Positions 46,870 through 57,925 of a stretch of DNA of 64,000 bases are shown in pieces. The stretch lies in the NCBI GenBank assembly GCA_034508935.3, contig CM067446.1, positions 53,826,621 to 53,890,620 of the forward strand, read 5' to 3'. The notes beneath the pieces were generated by a model that worked only from the letters and a program-made list of their open reading frames with translations, made no database searches and was not told the DNA's origin. Source of the stretch: Berghia stephanieae (taxonomy: Eukaryota > Mollusca > Gastropoda > Nudibranchia > Aeolidiidae). Both the position numbers and the translations under genes were made by a program. Numbering within the stretch: position 1 is the stretch's first letter; every line of letters begins with the position of its first letter.

Positions 46870-47228
46870 CTATATTCCCAAACCTGATATAAGAATTGGA
46901 TGTGAATCATGGCTCATGGATAGTGAAATATTTCCAGAAGGATATCAAGGGAAATCAATATCTAAACACCTAGCTCAAAAAGAACCACACATAATAAAAG
47001 GGGAATTAAGCCTTCCCCACATATGGTGATAGTGATAGACCAACTCTATACTTCCAAGCTCCAACCAGGCGGCACAATATATAGAGCTTTTCTTGGATAA
47101 CTAGAGGAAAACACATTAGAACAACTTCAACACCAGCCAATATGAAAAGATAACATATTAGTATTAGACTTCTACATCACTAACAACCCTAGCCTGATTA
47201 AAAGTCATTCCCATTGTTGTCATTGACT
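46870..47228 (+). mobile_element. Decayed LINE endonuclease fragment
   Basis: Plus-strand KPDIRIGCESWLMDSEIFPE resembles the PDIIIGTETWLHSEI...SEIFPP motif of the LINE in DPF intron 9. Downstream, ITNNPSLIKSH-type pieces match the later LFITNRPNLI region. Stops and gaps show it is an old remnant of a related LINE. Confidence 0.65.
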
Positions 47229-47730
47229 CTGACAACTTACTTACTTAGGCCGCCCCTTGGGGTGCCCAACATGAGCCACAAGTCTTTGCCATTCTGTCCT
47301 GTCCTCCATGAGTGTACACAGCTCCTGGGTGTTGTCCATTCCTGTGTCATCTAGCAGACAGTCTATGTATGTTGTATTCTGCCTGTCTCTGTTTCTGGTT
47401 CTTTCAAGTGGTTCCCATAGCACAAGACTGCTTGCAATCTCCTCCTTGTGTCTCCAGCAGTGCCCCGCAAGTCTGTCTTCTCTGTTGTATCTTCGAAGTC
47501 ACTGGGGGGAGGTCACCGTAGAGCTCTTCATTTGACACAAGCTCTTTCCAGCTTATGTTGAAGACCATCCACAGCATATGAGTGTAGCAACCAGCAGCCG
47601 TCCAGTTACTTCTCAAGGGCTTTTGTTAGAGTCGAGTCCATGTCGCTGCTCCATATAGAAGCACCGACTCTACCGTTGCCAGGAACAGTCTCTTCTTTAT
47701 TTCCTTCTTTAGATTTGAGCTCCAGATTTC
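47228..47730 (-). mobile_element. LINE ORF2 C-terminal fragment (segment 1 of 3)
   Basis: Minus-strand translations give WSSNLKKEIKKRLFLATVES, LLYGAATW, then CYTHMLWMVFNISWKELVSN and ELYGDLPPVTSKIQQRR, and finally VLWEPLERTRNRDRQNTTYI to HVGHPKGRPK and a stop, in more than one frame. This is the C-terminal third of a LINE RT protein. A TAAGTAAGTAAG tail at about 47230-47250 marks its 3' end. Segments 2 and 3 lie beyond two later insertions. Confidence 0.82.
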
Positions 47731-48195
47731 CCTTATATCTGTTTTCCAACATGCTTTCTGTCTTTGTCTTGGAATGAGATTACCTGGCTTTGTCCTGGCC
47801 CTGGCCGGAGTCCTAGCTGGGAGGGAAACAGTCAAATGCATAGTTATTGTTTTGGGAGATATTTTTTTCCTTGCAAATCATCTCTCTGCAATGTATTATT
47901 ATATTTGTTATTTTGAATGTATAATGTAGGCATTTGAGTGTATTCCTCCTAAATGGATTTTGTGCTTTGTGTCCGGATGAGACTCATAGGTGATCTCAAA
48001 CTAAGTACATTGGTGGTGTGCTCTTGGAATGTACATCTGAACCCTATTTGTTCCCAGTTCCCCCGTCTTACTTTTTCTTGGGTGCTTTAATTGTAATTCT
48101 AGAACTTTTTACTATCCCAATTTCTTCCTTTTTACTGGCGCTGATATAACCTAAATGTGTTGCAAGCGCCGTAAAACCCTTAAAAACAAACAAAA
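47731..48195 (+). mobile_element. Retroposon copy B, 5'-truncated, inserted in the LINE
   Basis: Matches copy A from the CTTATATCTGTTTTCCAACA region to the AAACAAAC tail, lacking about the first 65 bp. It separates LINE codons HKLRK (48.2 kb side) and IWSSNLKK (47.7 kb side), and short similar flanks (GGAAAT and GGAAAAT on the minus strand) look like the target duplication. The 5' truncation supports mobilisation by LINE-type reverse transcription. Confidence 0.85.
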
Positions 48196-48310
48196 CATTT
48201 TCCTGAGTTTGTGACAGGCACTCCAAGCCAATGCTTTCCTGACAGAGATATCAGAGCTGCTTTGGGTCCAACCTCCTAGGTACTTGAAGCTGTCAACTTC
48301 CTTCAGCCAT
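48196..48310 (-). mobile_element. LINE ORF2 fragment (segment 2 of 3)
   Basis: Minus-strand KEVDSFKYLGGWTQSSSDIS and VRKALAWSACHKLRK is the conserved YLG block after the RT core. It is the continuation of segment 1 across retroposon copy B. Confidence 0.82.
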
Positions 48311-49340
48311 CCGCAAATATTAGGGTGATCCGCAAATTTTGGTAAATTTCCCAAAATTGGCAAAATTTGGCAAATTTTTGTTTTTAAAAAAGCGAAAACA
48401 AAATAACGAAAAAAAAATAATAGGAACTGGAGTTTCTGGACACCGGCGCAGGGGTGAATATGGCTTAAGCTTAGTTCTTCCCCATTGCTTCACCAGCAGA
48501 GAGAAGGAAGAAGCCAGCTCAGACAACGGTTTTCTGATGTTTATCAGGCAACATGTGCCAAGCTTCAAAAATACATGTCCGTTGAGGGGCAACCCGGCTT
48601 GGAATTTTTGAAGGATATTAATATTAATATCAGGATTTTCAGTCCAAAGAACATTCCTCTTATGCCTCGCAGTGTATCAGTATCTGCATACATAATTCTG
48701 CAATTCCTTATTTTTGTCATCTTCCTCAGCACGAGTTGACTAGATATATTGAGAAACTGGGGCCCAGTGCTGCGAGAGTCCGATACTAGATAGAATCATT
48801 GATCTGACTCTTTTCTGGAAGTCTGTGGCAGATCATGTTTTGTCTTCTAACTAGAAGGCGTAGACTCACAGAAGACAACGTCAAAGGACTAGTTTTCCTT
48901 TACTACAATAAGTTCAGTGATGCCTCATTTTTTTTGAGTAGTAAACGAAAACTAGGCCTTTGATGAGCCTTAGAGTGTACGTTTTAGATGGTCTGTAGGT
49001 GTGAAAGTTTGATAAAAGTGATGCTGTGAATGAGAGGGAGTAGGCCATATGTGACTGAGTTGAATGTTCATCAGTGTTCTATTCCACAGTATGTGTCTGT
49101 GTGTGTGTCTGATTGTCTGAAAGTTTGGGCGCATAAATCGCGTTACAGACAGTACGGAAAATAACGTGTAGTGTAAATGCTGCCTCCTTACTTTAAGTTT
49201 AAGTGTAATAAAATGTCTTTTATATTTATTTTTTCAAATAGCGTGTTAATATTTACTGGGAGGCTTAGTTAATGCTCGGCAAATTTTGGAATTATTTTGG
49301 CAAATTATGGCAATTTTTAGGCCCCAAATTGCAAAAATGC
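48311..49340. mobile_element. ~1-kb decayed insertion, possibly a hAT-like transposon remnant
   Basis: This block interrupts the LINE between segments 2 and 3. Both ends carry runs of GGCAAATTTTGG / CCAAAATTTGCC type. Plus-strand pieces QLRQRFSDVYQATCAKLQKY, IFSPKNIPLMPRSVS and IDLTLFWKSVADH resemble the C-terminal part of cellular hAT-like proteins, but they are short and broken. No clean TIR or duplication was found. Confidence 0.4.
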
Positions 49341-49344
49341 AGAT

Positions 49345-49640
49345 GACAGGTTAATTGGCCTTTCTTGGTTGTTGTAGGTTTGGAAAACTGTCTTCTTAGC
49401 ATTCATTACAGCAGTCCTACTCGTTCAGCCTCAGTTTCAAGTCTATTTAGGACTTCTTGTCTCTGGTCCATCTCCTCGTTCAGTAGAGCAAGATCATCGG
49501 CGAAATCTAGATCCGTGATAGTGATAGTGACAATCATAGCTGAACTGCGCCTACTTCTGATGTAGCGTGAAGCCAAGCTCGTTCACCATGCCAGCGTAGG
49601 TCTTTCTCATCACGAACTCCAGGACAATTGCAATTGTCTG
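49345..49640 (-). mobile_element. LINE ORF2 fragment with catalytic FADD (segment 3 of 3)
   Basis: Minus-strand YAGMVNELGFTLHQK and then DLDFADDLALLNEEMDQRQE is the RT active-site region, with FADD as catalytic motif. It precedes segments 2 and 1 in the expected order, so 49.64 to 47.23 kb is one LINE broken by two insertions. Confidence 0.8.
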
Positions 49641-50039
49641 ACATAAAACCACAGTATAGATACATGAAAAGAACCTGCCAAGCAACCACCATTTGAAAAG
49701 ATTTATCATAATTTTCCCAATATTTATGCTCATTTTCTCATAATTTTTTTTTTCCAAACAAATATTTTCAACACGTCCAACCGTCCAAAATTTCCAAGTT
49801 TTAACACATCAACCGGAATTTTTGGAGGTTTATCAAGTTGAGTAGAGGGAAGGAAAACCCTGTACTGTATGTTATTCCTGTTACAATCATCTGTCTGGCT
49901 ACTCAAGATTCTCATCTCGGAGGAGACAATATTTAATGACCAACTATTCCACTTTAATCATTTTCCCCCTTTTTATTACATACTCTTGACTGTCTGCATT
50001 CAGCATATTTTAGTCGACATTCCCATATTTTGTCGTATT

Positions 50040-50142
50040 AAAATATAAGAAATCATACTGGTTGGCAAGTCTGTCTCCCTGCCCACTAGGGGAGGACAAA
50101 AGACACCACCCAGAATTTCATTCCAGAACAAAGACAGAAAGC
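50040..50142 (-). mobile_element. Older diverged retroposon copy split by copy C
   Basis: On the minus-strand orientation of the family, GCCCACTAGGGGAGGACAAA, TTTCATTCCAGAACAAAGAC and, after copy C, GAAAGCAAGTTGAAAAACAT match the 5' region of the retroposon with many changes. Copy C therefore inserted into an older relative. Confidence 0.55.
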
Positions 50143-50670
50143 CTGGGTGGGGATCCTGACCTCTCATAGCGGGCAGGGAGGTACATACTGTGTCTTCTAT
50201 CTCCTTATATCTGTTTTCCAACATGCTTTCTGTCTTTGTCTTGGAATGAGATTACTTGGTTTTGTCCTGGCTCTGGCCGGAGTCCTAGCTGGGAGGGAAA
50301 CAGTCAAATGCATAGTTATTGTTTTGGGAGATGATATTTTTTTCCTTGTAAATCATCTCTCTGTTAAGTATTATTATTTTTATTTTGAATGTATAATGTA
50401 AGCATTTGAGTGTATTCCTCTTTGTTGGATTTTGTGCTTGTGTCTGGATGAGACTTGTAGGTGATTTCAAACTAAGTACATTGGTGGTATACTCTTGGAA
50501 TCTACATCTGATCCCTATTTGTTCTCAGTTCCCCTTCGTCTTACTTTTTCTTGGGTGCTTTAATTGTAATTCTAGAACTTTTTACTATCCCATTTTCTTC
50601 CTTTTTACTGGCGCTGATATAACCTAAATGTGTTGCAAGCGCCGTAAAACCCTTAAAAATAAACAAACAA
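50143..50670 (+). mobile_element. Retroposon copy C (full length, 16-bp target duplication)
   Basis: Perfect 16-bp direct repeats AACAAAGACAGAAAGC at 50127-50142 and 50671-50686 flank a complete copy from CTGGGTGGGGATCCTGACC to an AAACAAAC tail. The intact duplication marks it as one of the youngest copies. Confidence 0.9.
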
Positions 50671-50744
50671 AACAAAGACAGAAAGCAAGTTGAAAAACAT
50701 CTCTTTTATCCCCTACTGCCACAACATAAGGTATCTTCGCCGGG

Positions 50745-50938
50745 GCATTCCACGATGGATTAAAGATAATTCATCAAACAAGATTTCTATGTCAACATGA
50801 ATCACCCATGTTGTCCCAAGTGAGCAAATAGGGGGTTTATAATCTTGCCCAAGGAGAAAAAGTGCCTAAAGCACTGCTCGACCCCAGGACCTTCCAGGTC
50901 ACAGTGCAATGCCTTAACCCAGAGACGCCAACTTAAAA
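50745..50938 (-). mobile_element. tRNA-derived SINE (family 4)
   Basis: On the minus strand CTGGGTTAAGGCATTGCACT (A box) and CCTGGGGTCGAGCAG (B-box region) are followed by CTCCTTGGGCAAGATTATAA and CCCCCTATTTGCTCACTTGG. It resembles widespread animal tRNA-SINE bodies. Confidence 0.65.
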
Positions 50939-51180
50939 TTTGGTTCACAGACTCAGACACCATGCGGGAGGACTTTCTGCGTACAATAAAAGGGAATTGA
51001 GATGGTATTTGCCATTGTTTTTACATTTCGGTTTCCTCATTCAAATTTTTTCCTTATCAGTCCATTCCTTCCTCCAACACGGTTCCTCGAATTAATTTCA
51101 CCACAAGCGTTTTAAAAATTAAATTGGTTATTGCACCCGATGATTTGATTCACTGACTGATGATTTACTGTGACATTTAG

Positions 51181-51740
51181 GTTTGTTTTGTTTTTAAGGG
51201 TTTTACGGCACTTGCAACACATTAAGGTCATATCAGCGCCGGTAAAAAGGAAGAAAATGGGATAGTAAAAAGTTCTAGAATTACAATTAAAGCACCCAAG
51301 AAAAGGTAAGACAAAGGGGAATTGGTTCAAATAAGAAACAGGTGTAGATTCCAAGAGTACACTATCAAAGTACTTGTAGTTTGAGATCACTAACAGTTAA
51401 AAGTCTCAACCAGACACAAGCACAGGTCCCAACTAAGACTAAGAGGAATACAATCAAATGTTTTACAAATAGTATATAATATAAAGAAAACATAATACAA
51501 TCTGACATGGCGGTTTTTTGAAAAGATAAATCCCAATTTTTGCAAGCTAAAAACAGCAAAATTTGCAAATTAAAATATCTCCCAAAACTAAACTATACAT
51601 TCGACTGTTTCCCTCTCAGCCAAGGTCAGGACAAAACCAAGACAAAGACAGAAAGCAATTGGAAAACAGATAAGAGGGGATAGAAGACGCAGCAAGTACT
51701 TACCTCCCTGCCCGCTATGGGAGGTAGGAACCCCATTCAG
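51181..51740 (-). mobile_element. Retroposon copy D (full length)
   Basis: The reverse orientation starts GTTTGTTTTGTTTTTAAGGG and ends GGAGGTAGGAACCCC. It is internally diverged (an AT-rich block around 51440-51590). No convincing target duplication was seen. Confidence 0.8.
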
Positions 51741-51749
51741 ATTTCTTAA

Positions 51750-52320
51750 ATCGATCAGCCTAACTTGTTATCTCTACCAATCAAAGGATATCTATAAACA
51801 TAATATGAAGAGAGAAGGGTGGCTGAGAGAGAGAGTTGATGAATTGATTTTTAATTTTTTTTTTTAATATTGTTTTATAATTAGACATAAGTTGTAATGA
51901 ATTCTATTAACAAATTCAGAACAATCAAACAAAGACAAAAACAAACAAAAATTAAAAAGGAAGAAAAAAAAAAGACAAGCTTATAATTGTAAAAATAAAA
52001 CTGCCAAATGTACTGTCCTGTCATGCTGCAGCTAAAAAGAACACAAATATTTACACTCATCCCCTTCCCTTTCGATCATCTTCTCATCCATGTATCTTGT
52101 GCTACCTTTGACTTTTGGCGCCAGTGTCTAGACTAACGTCATAAATAAAGGAGTGTCACCAAAATTCATGCAACTGAGCAGAGGTGTCAAAAAATGATAG
52201 AAATACGTAGGCATATTGGGTTTTTTTCCCTGAACTACCACTTAGCAGAAAATGTACAAAAACGGGAAATTTATGAAAAAATCCTACAGAATTCTGCGGA
52301 AGATTATCATCACTGGTCCC
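51750..52320 (+). repeat. Dispersed repeat R2, copy 1
   Basis: It contains GAGAGAGAGAGTTGATGAATTG followed by a T-rich part, then GTCATAAATAAAGGAGTGTC, ATGCAACTGAGCAGAGGTGT and TGCGGAAGATTATCATCAC. The same ordered blocks occur at 56.98-58.17 kb and 59.95-60.51 kb. Nature unknown, no ORF. Confidence 0.65.
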
Positions 52321-52462
52321 CACTTATATATATTTTTTTTTAGGTGCAAAACCTCGAAAACTTGCAAATTTTGCCGCGGCAATGCAAATCAGCGATTATT
52401 TGCCATTTTTTGTGGCCGCAAGCGATGCAAAAAACTACCATGACAGTACAATGCACAAAAAA

Positions 52463-52685
52463 GAGAGATGATTTACAAGGAAAAAAATATAATCTCCCAA
52501 AACTAACCATGCATTTGACTGTTTCCCTCTCAGCTAGAGTATCCGGCCAGGGCCAGGACAAAAGCAAGTAATCTCATTCCAAGACAAAGACAGAGTGAGT
52601 TGGAAGACAGATATTAGTGACGGGATAGAAGACGGTAAGTGCCTCCCTGCCCACTATGGAAGGCGAGGAACCCCACCCAGGCACT
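52463..52685 (-). mobile_element. Retroposon copy H, 5' half only
   Basis: GAGAGATGATTTACAAGGAA to CCCACCCAGG matches the 5' half of the family in reverse orientation. The 3' half with the tail is absent. Confidence 0.75.
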
Positions 52686-53896
52686 TAGGTTTGTATCTCT
52701 ACTCTGCAGGTGTATACATGTATAGGGTAGAGTCGGGGAAATTCGCCACTTCTCACACCCCTCTCTTTAAATGCAAATAACCCATCTTACCTATTATTGG
52801 ACGAGTCCAAGTGTCACATCATCACTTTGATGCTCTTTTCATCTATTGTTTTTAATCTACCAATCAGCATTTAGTACATTAATATCATGACACAATCGTG
52901 TCATTTAACGTCACAGCGTGTCTTGTCGTTCTGTGCGCCTGATTCGTCCGAAATCCAACACCCGCCATTCCAAATTCCTACTTTCACTCGTTGTCATTTT
53001 AAGCGTTTTTTCAGCTTAGATCCTTACTCTACAACCTGTTATTTTGATATTGTATGATTTAAACATTAGTTTTGATGTTCCCATCATTTGCAATAGTTAA
53101 AAATATTCGTTTATTTTTTAATTGAGGGTCCCAATGATATCACTGCTTTCGGGGAAATTCGCCACTAGTATCGGGGAAATTCGCCGTTCTAATTGGGGAC
53201 ATTTGTCGCAATATTATTAATTAAATGTTTAAAGGGGGCATTGATGATATTTTGACCGATAATTATTTAATAGATTGGTGATGCAGTGTCTAGGTAGCGT
53301 TCATAGTGCATAAAATTTACATAATGAGGATAGTAATGATTATTGGTAGTTTAACTGGACTTAATGAACTTTTTACTATAATGAAGCAGTTTTTTATATA
53401 TTTGTAGAATAAATGGTGAGAACTTCAAAGAAAACCCAAAATGGAAGCAAAAGATTAAGAGAAAAATAGGATAGGATGGTTCAGCAAAACACAAGAAAGG
53501 ATATTTTGTCATGTTTTCGCCTTCTATCATAGTATCATATCGTCATTTATAAAACTTGCCGTTGGTCATTGAATATTTTTAGTTTTTTGCCATTGTAAAT
53601 AAATAAATTATAGTAATTACTACAAATTAAATCAAATATAAACATGAGAAAACTAAATAATATCTAAAAAGTACATAAAATTCACGATAAAAAAGTGTTA
53701 AAATCGAGCGGCGAATTTCCCCGACAGTGGTGGCGAATTTCCCCGAAGAGCATAACAACTTTTAAATGCGAAAATAAAGTATTACGAATTGAAATACTGG
53801 AACAAGTTTAATAAAATCTCATCACTGATTGGCTGATTGTCTTGATGACCAGTTTCTATTTTAAGAAAATTGACATCTTGAGACTGAAATAAGCGA

Positions 53897-55591
53897 TGTT
53901 TGTTTGTTTTTAAGGGTTTTACGGCGCTTGCAACACATTAAGGTCATATCAGCGCCAGTAAAAAGGAAGAAAATGGGATAGTAAAAAAGTTCTAGAATTA
54001 CAATTAAAGCACAAAAGAAAAGGTGAGACAAAGGGGAATTGGTTCAAATAAGAAACAGATGTAGATTCCAAGAGCACACTATCAAAGTACAGTAAAATTA
54101 CTTTAAACCGAAAGAAGCTAAACCGAAAAATACCTTAAACCGCAAAGAATGTAATAAATTGTACTAGTTCCTTCATTATCTTTGTACTATTTCTTACGAT
54201 GAACCGAAATACTTCTAAGAAGGACTTTCTTTAAACCGAAACAATTTGAGACCACCTTCCTTTATTCTCTCTCAATTTTTCTTCAAAAATTGGGGAAGGT
54301 GGCCAACGTAATAATGCCCGGCGATATTAAACAAAGAGCGTAAGTATAAGATGAGGGTGATGGGTGGGGTGGGGGTGGGGGGTAGGCAAACACTGCACTT
54401 GGGCTCGGCCAACACCACAATCGCACAGACTGGAAAAGGATGACAGCGGGTGACTAGCAGGCGAAAAATGAGTAAAGAGAGGGAGTTGGGGTGTAGAATC
54501 ACGCAAGCGAGATGTTCTCGCTCGTGTGTTGATGCTTTGGAACAGACTGGATTTTAAACACGAGAATAAGGAAGGGGGGGGGGGGGGGGTGGTTAGACAA
54601 CTTACCATTGACATGCCATTTCATTTCCACTTTGTTTAAGTGTGCGTGTGTGTGAGGGGGTGGGTCTATGAAATTAGGCCTTTGAACCTAATGGCTTTTC
54701 AACAAAAGAGAGATGCCTAGTAGACAGCTTAGCATTGACACGCCTTTTCATTTCCATTTCACTTCACCTCTGAATAGCTGCGCGTCATTCATTATCAATT
54801 ATCGCACAAGAACTTTCGATCTTTTTTTAGTTTTGCATTTTACTAAAAGATGTCTAAAAGAAAGCACTGTGCTTACACGTTGGAGTTTAAAATTAAAAAA
54901 ACTATGTGAAGTCGATGAAAAAAAAGTTGATCAAGACAGAGATATGTAAAAAACACGGCATCCCGAACTCAAGTCTTTCAACAATTTTGAATTGAAAACG
55001 AAAATCCCCAAAAAAATTTTTAAAACACACCAAAAAAATTACAAATTAATGGTTACGAAGACGGCATTTATTCAACAACTCCATTTAACGGGAAACCCAT
55101 GATACCATTAAATGAGCAAATGAGCAAAACAGTTACTACCATTGAAAAACATTGCAAAACGGGAACTTGCTTTAAACCAAAATGTCTTTAAACCGAAATG
55201 GTTTAATAGGTCCCCAAAATTTCGGTTTAAAGTAATTCTACTGTACTTAGTTTGAGATCACCTAAAAGTCTCATCCAGACACAAGCACAGGTCCCAACCA
55301 AGAGGAATACACTCAAATGTTTACAAATCAAATAATTTAATATGTAAACTAAACATAATAAAATGCATAACAGAGAGATGATTTACAAGGAAAAAAATAT
55401 CATCTCCCAAAACTCTAACTATACATTCGACTGTTTCCCTCCTAGCTAAGGAACTCCGGCCAGGGTCCGGACAAAACTAAGTAATCTCATTCCAAGACAA
55501 CGACAGGAAACAATTGGAAAACGGGTATGGGGGATAGAAGACACAGCATGTACCTCCCGGCCCACTATTGGAGGTCAGGATCCCCACCCAG
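53897..55591 (-). mobile_element. Retroposon, full length, 12-bp target duplication, split by a pogo-like element
   Basis: Perfect repeats TGAAATAAGCGA at 53885-53896 and 55592-55603 flank a reverse-oriented complete copy. At 54089 it is interrupted by the element 54090-55243. The outer two pieces join exactly at ...AAAGTACTTAGTTTG as in uninterrupted copies. Confidence 0.9.
54090..55243 (+). mobile_element. Pogo/Tigger-like DNA element, copy 2
   Basis: Same TIRs and internal blocks as copy 1 (5467-6634), including an open start MSKRKHCAYTLEFKIKK. Flanking TA bases plus the uninterrupted sister sequences (for example 57.61 kb, ATGTACTTAATTTG) prove a TA target duplication. This copy inserted after the retroposon that holds it. 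Confidence 0.92.
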
Positions 55592-55663
55592 TGAAATAAG
55601 CGAAAGAAGTGGAGCGACCGCGGGGTGGCGAAGTTCCTCGACTCTACCCTACAGTACGATATA

Positions 55664-56829
55664 CAGTAGAATTACTTTAAACCGAAATTTTGGGGACCTT
55701 CTAAACCATTTCGGTTTAAAGACATTTTGGTTTAAAGCAAGTTCCCGTTTTGTGATGTTTTTCAAGGGTAGTAACTATTTAAGAAATTTGCTCATTTAAT
55801 CGTATCATGGGTTTCCCCTTAAATGTAGTTGTTGAATAAAAGCCATCTTCGTAACCATTTTAAAAATTATTATTTTTTAATTTTATTATTTTATTTTATT
55901 TTTTATTTTTTTGGTGTGTTTTAAAAATATTTTTGGGGGGTTTCGTTTTCAATTCAAAATTGTTGAAAGAGTTGAGTTCGGGATGCCATGTTTTTTACAT
56001 ATCTCCGTCTTGATCAACTGTTTTTTCATCGACTTCACATAGTATTTTGATTTTAAACTCCAACGTGTAAGCACAGTGTTTTCTTTTAGACATCTTTTAG
56101 TAAAATGTAAAGCTAAAATAAGATCGAAAGTTCTTGTGCGATAATTGATAATGAACGATGCGCAGCTACTCAGAGGTGAAGTGAAATGGAAATGAAAAGG
56201 AGTGTCAATGCTAAGCTGTCTACTACACAACCCTCTTGTTGAAAAGCCATTAGGTTCAAAGGCCTAATTAAATCTCACACACACAATCAATCAAAGTGGA
56301 AATGAAATGGCATGTCAATGGTAAGTTGTCTACCACTCCCCTCCTTATTGTCGTGTTGAAAATCCAGTCAGTTCCAAAGCATCTATACACGAGCGAGAAC
56401 ATCTCGCTTGCGTGATTCTCCACCCCAACTCTCCCTCTTTCCTCATTTTTCGCCTGCCAGTCACCCGTATTTTGTCTTCCTTTTCCAGTCTGCGATCGTG
56501 GTGCTGGCCAAACCCAAGGGCAGTGATTGAAGTGTTTGTCTACCCCCCATCCCTCACCCTCATCTTATACTTACACTCTTTGTTTTAATATCGCCGGGCA
56601 TTATTATGTGGGGCCACCTTCCCGAATTTTTGAAGAAAAAAGAGAGAGAGAGAAAAAGAGAAGGTGCTCTCAAGTTGTTTCGGTTTAAACAAAGTCCTTC
56701 TTAGAAGTATTTCGGTTCATCGTAAGAATTAGTACAAAGATAATGAAGAAACTAGTACAATTTATTAAATTCTTTGCGGTTTAAGGTATTTTTCGGTTTA
56801 GCTTCTTTCGGTTTAAAGTAATTTTACTG
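55664..56829 (-). mobile_element. Pogo/Tigger-like DNA element, copy 3
   Basis: An inverted copy of the same element from CAGTAGAATTACTTTAAACC to AAAGTAATTTTACTG, flanked by TA. The truncated helix-turn-helix coding start lies on the minus strand at about 56.08-55.95 kb. It begins 12 bp after the right end of the 2.9-kb TIR element. Confidence 0.9.
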
Positions 56830-57135
56830 TATTCAGACACAGCCACTCACACTCTACCGCCGTTTCGCAGCATAACCGGTACCTCTGGTTATTTTTATCA
56901 CTTCACCATCCGTTCCAATTTCAAACAATGGAAAAATAGCAAATTAAAAATTTGAACGATTGCCTTTCCAGTCGATCACCACCATTGCTCATTTCAATAA
57001 ATCTTTATCTTCCTGATGAGTTCTAAAAACGTGAATATGGAAGAGAGGTTGAGAGATAAATATATGGGCAAAGAGAGAGAGAGAGTTATGAATGGAATTA
57101 TTTTTTGTCCAATTCCTACCCAACATCTATTCATC

Positions 57136-57925
57136 CAATTGTTTTTGTTTTTTTTTAAGGGTTTTACGGCGCTTGCAACACATTAAGTCTAGTAGCGCGC
57201 AGGTCCAATATTGAGGACGAACATAACTGAGTCAGTGGGGCGACGGTCCAGTATTGAGGACGAGTTGGCTTTGACGCCGAGCGCGCCAGTCCATTATTGA
57301 GGACAAGATCAACCCCGTTTATGAATGGAGTTGTTAACCTTTCTATATTTAGAAATGCAGTAAAAATTTAATTGATTCTGATTGGTCAATAATTTAGCTA
57401 TGTCCTTCAACATGTTGAAGGCAAGTTAGTGGCCTTTCAAGTCATAAACGAAGACAACACTTGAGCTAAGGTTATATCAGCGCCAGTAAAAAGGAAGAAA
57501 ATGGGATAGTAAAAAGTTCTAGAATTACAATTAAAGCACCCAAGAGAAAGTAAGACAAAGGGGAACTGGGAACAAATAGGGATCAGATGTAGATTCCAAG
57601 AGCATACCACCAATGTACTTAATTTGAGATCACCTAAAAGTCTCATCCAGACACAAGCACAGGCCCCAACTAAGAGGAATACACTCAAATGCTTACCAAT
57701 CACATAATATAATATGCAAACTAAACATAATACAATGCATAACAGAGAGATGATTTACAAGGAAAAAAATATAATCTCCCAAAACAATAACTATGCATTT
57801 GACTGTTTCCCTCCCAGCCAGGAACCCGGAAAGGGCCAGGACAAAACCAAGTAACCTCATTCCAAGACAAAGACAGAAAGCATGTTGGAAAACAGATATA
57901 AGGAGATAGAAGACACAGTATGTAC
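57136..57925 (-). mobile_element. Retroposon copy E, 5'-truncated, with an internal insertion
   Basis: It is flanked by TATTCATC at 57128-57135 and 57926-57933. It lacks the terminal ~45 bp of the 5' end (stops at GTATGTAC) and is interrupted at 57187-57465. It splits dispersed repeat R2. Confidence 0.82.
57187..57465. repeat. Insertion carrying three 43-bp-spaced GTCCANTATTGAGGAC motifs
   Basis: Inserted in retroposon copy E between CACATTAAG and TAAGGTTATATCAG, with a possible TAAG duplication. GTCCANTATTGAGGAC starts at 57203, 57246 and 57289, exactly 43 bp apart, and each motif can fold (GTCC/GGAC). No further copy was noticed in this window. Confidence 0.6.

Larger units (their letters stand above)
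52723..55651. mobile_element. 2.9-kb TIR element with six TCGGGGAAATTCGCC motifs
   Basis: The left end TAGGGTAGAGTCGGGGAAAT is inverted at the right as a TTCCTCGACTCTACCCTA form. The motif GGGGAAATTCGCC occurs in direct orientation near 52735, 53155 and 53178, and inverted near 53715, 53733 and 55630, a symmetric set of subterminal repeats typical of transposase-binding sites. No transposase was recognised. The element hosts a retroposon (53897-55591), which in turn hosts a pogo-like element. Without those guests it is about 1.2 kb. Confidence 0.78.
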
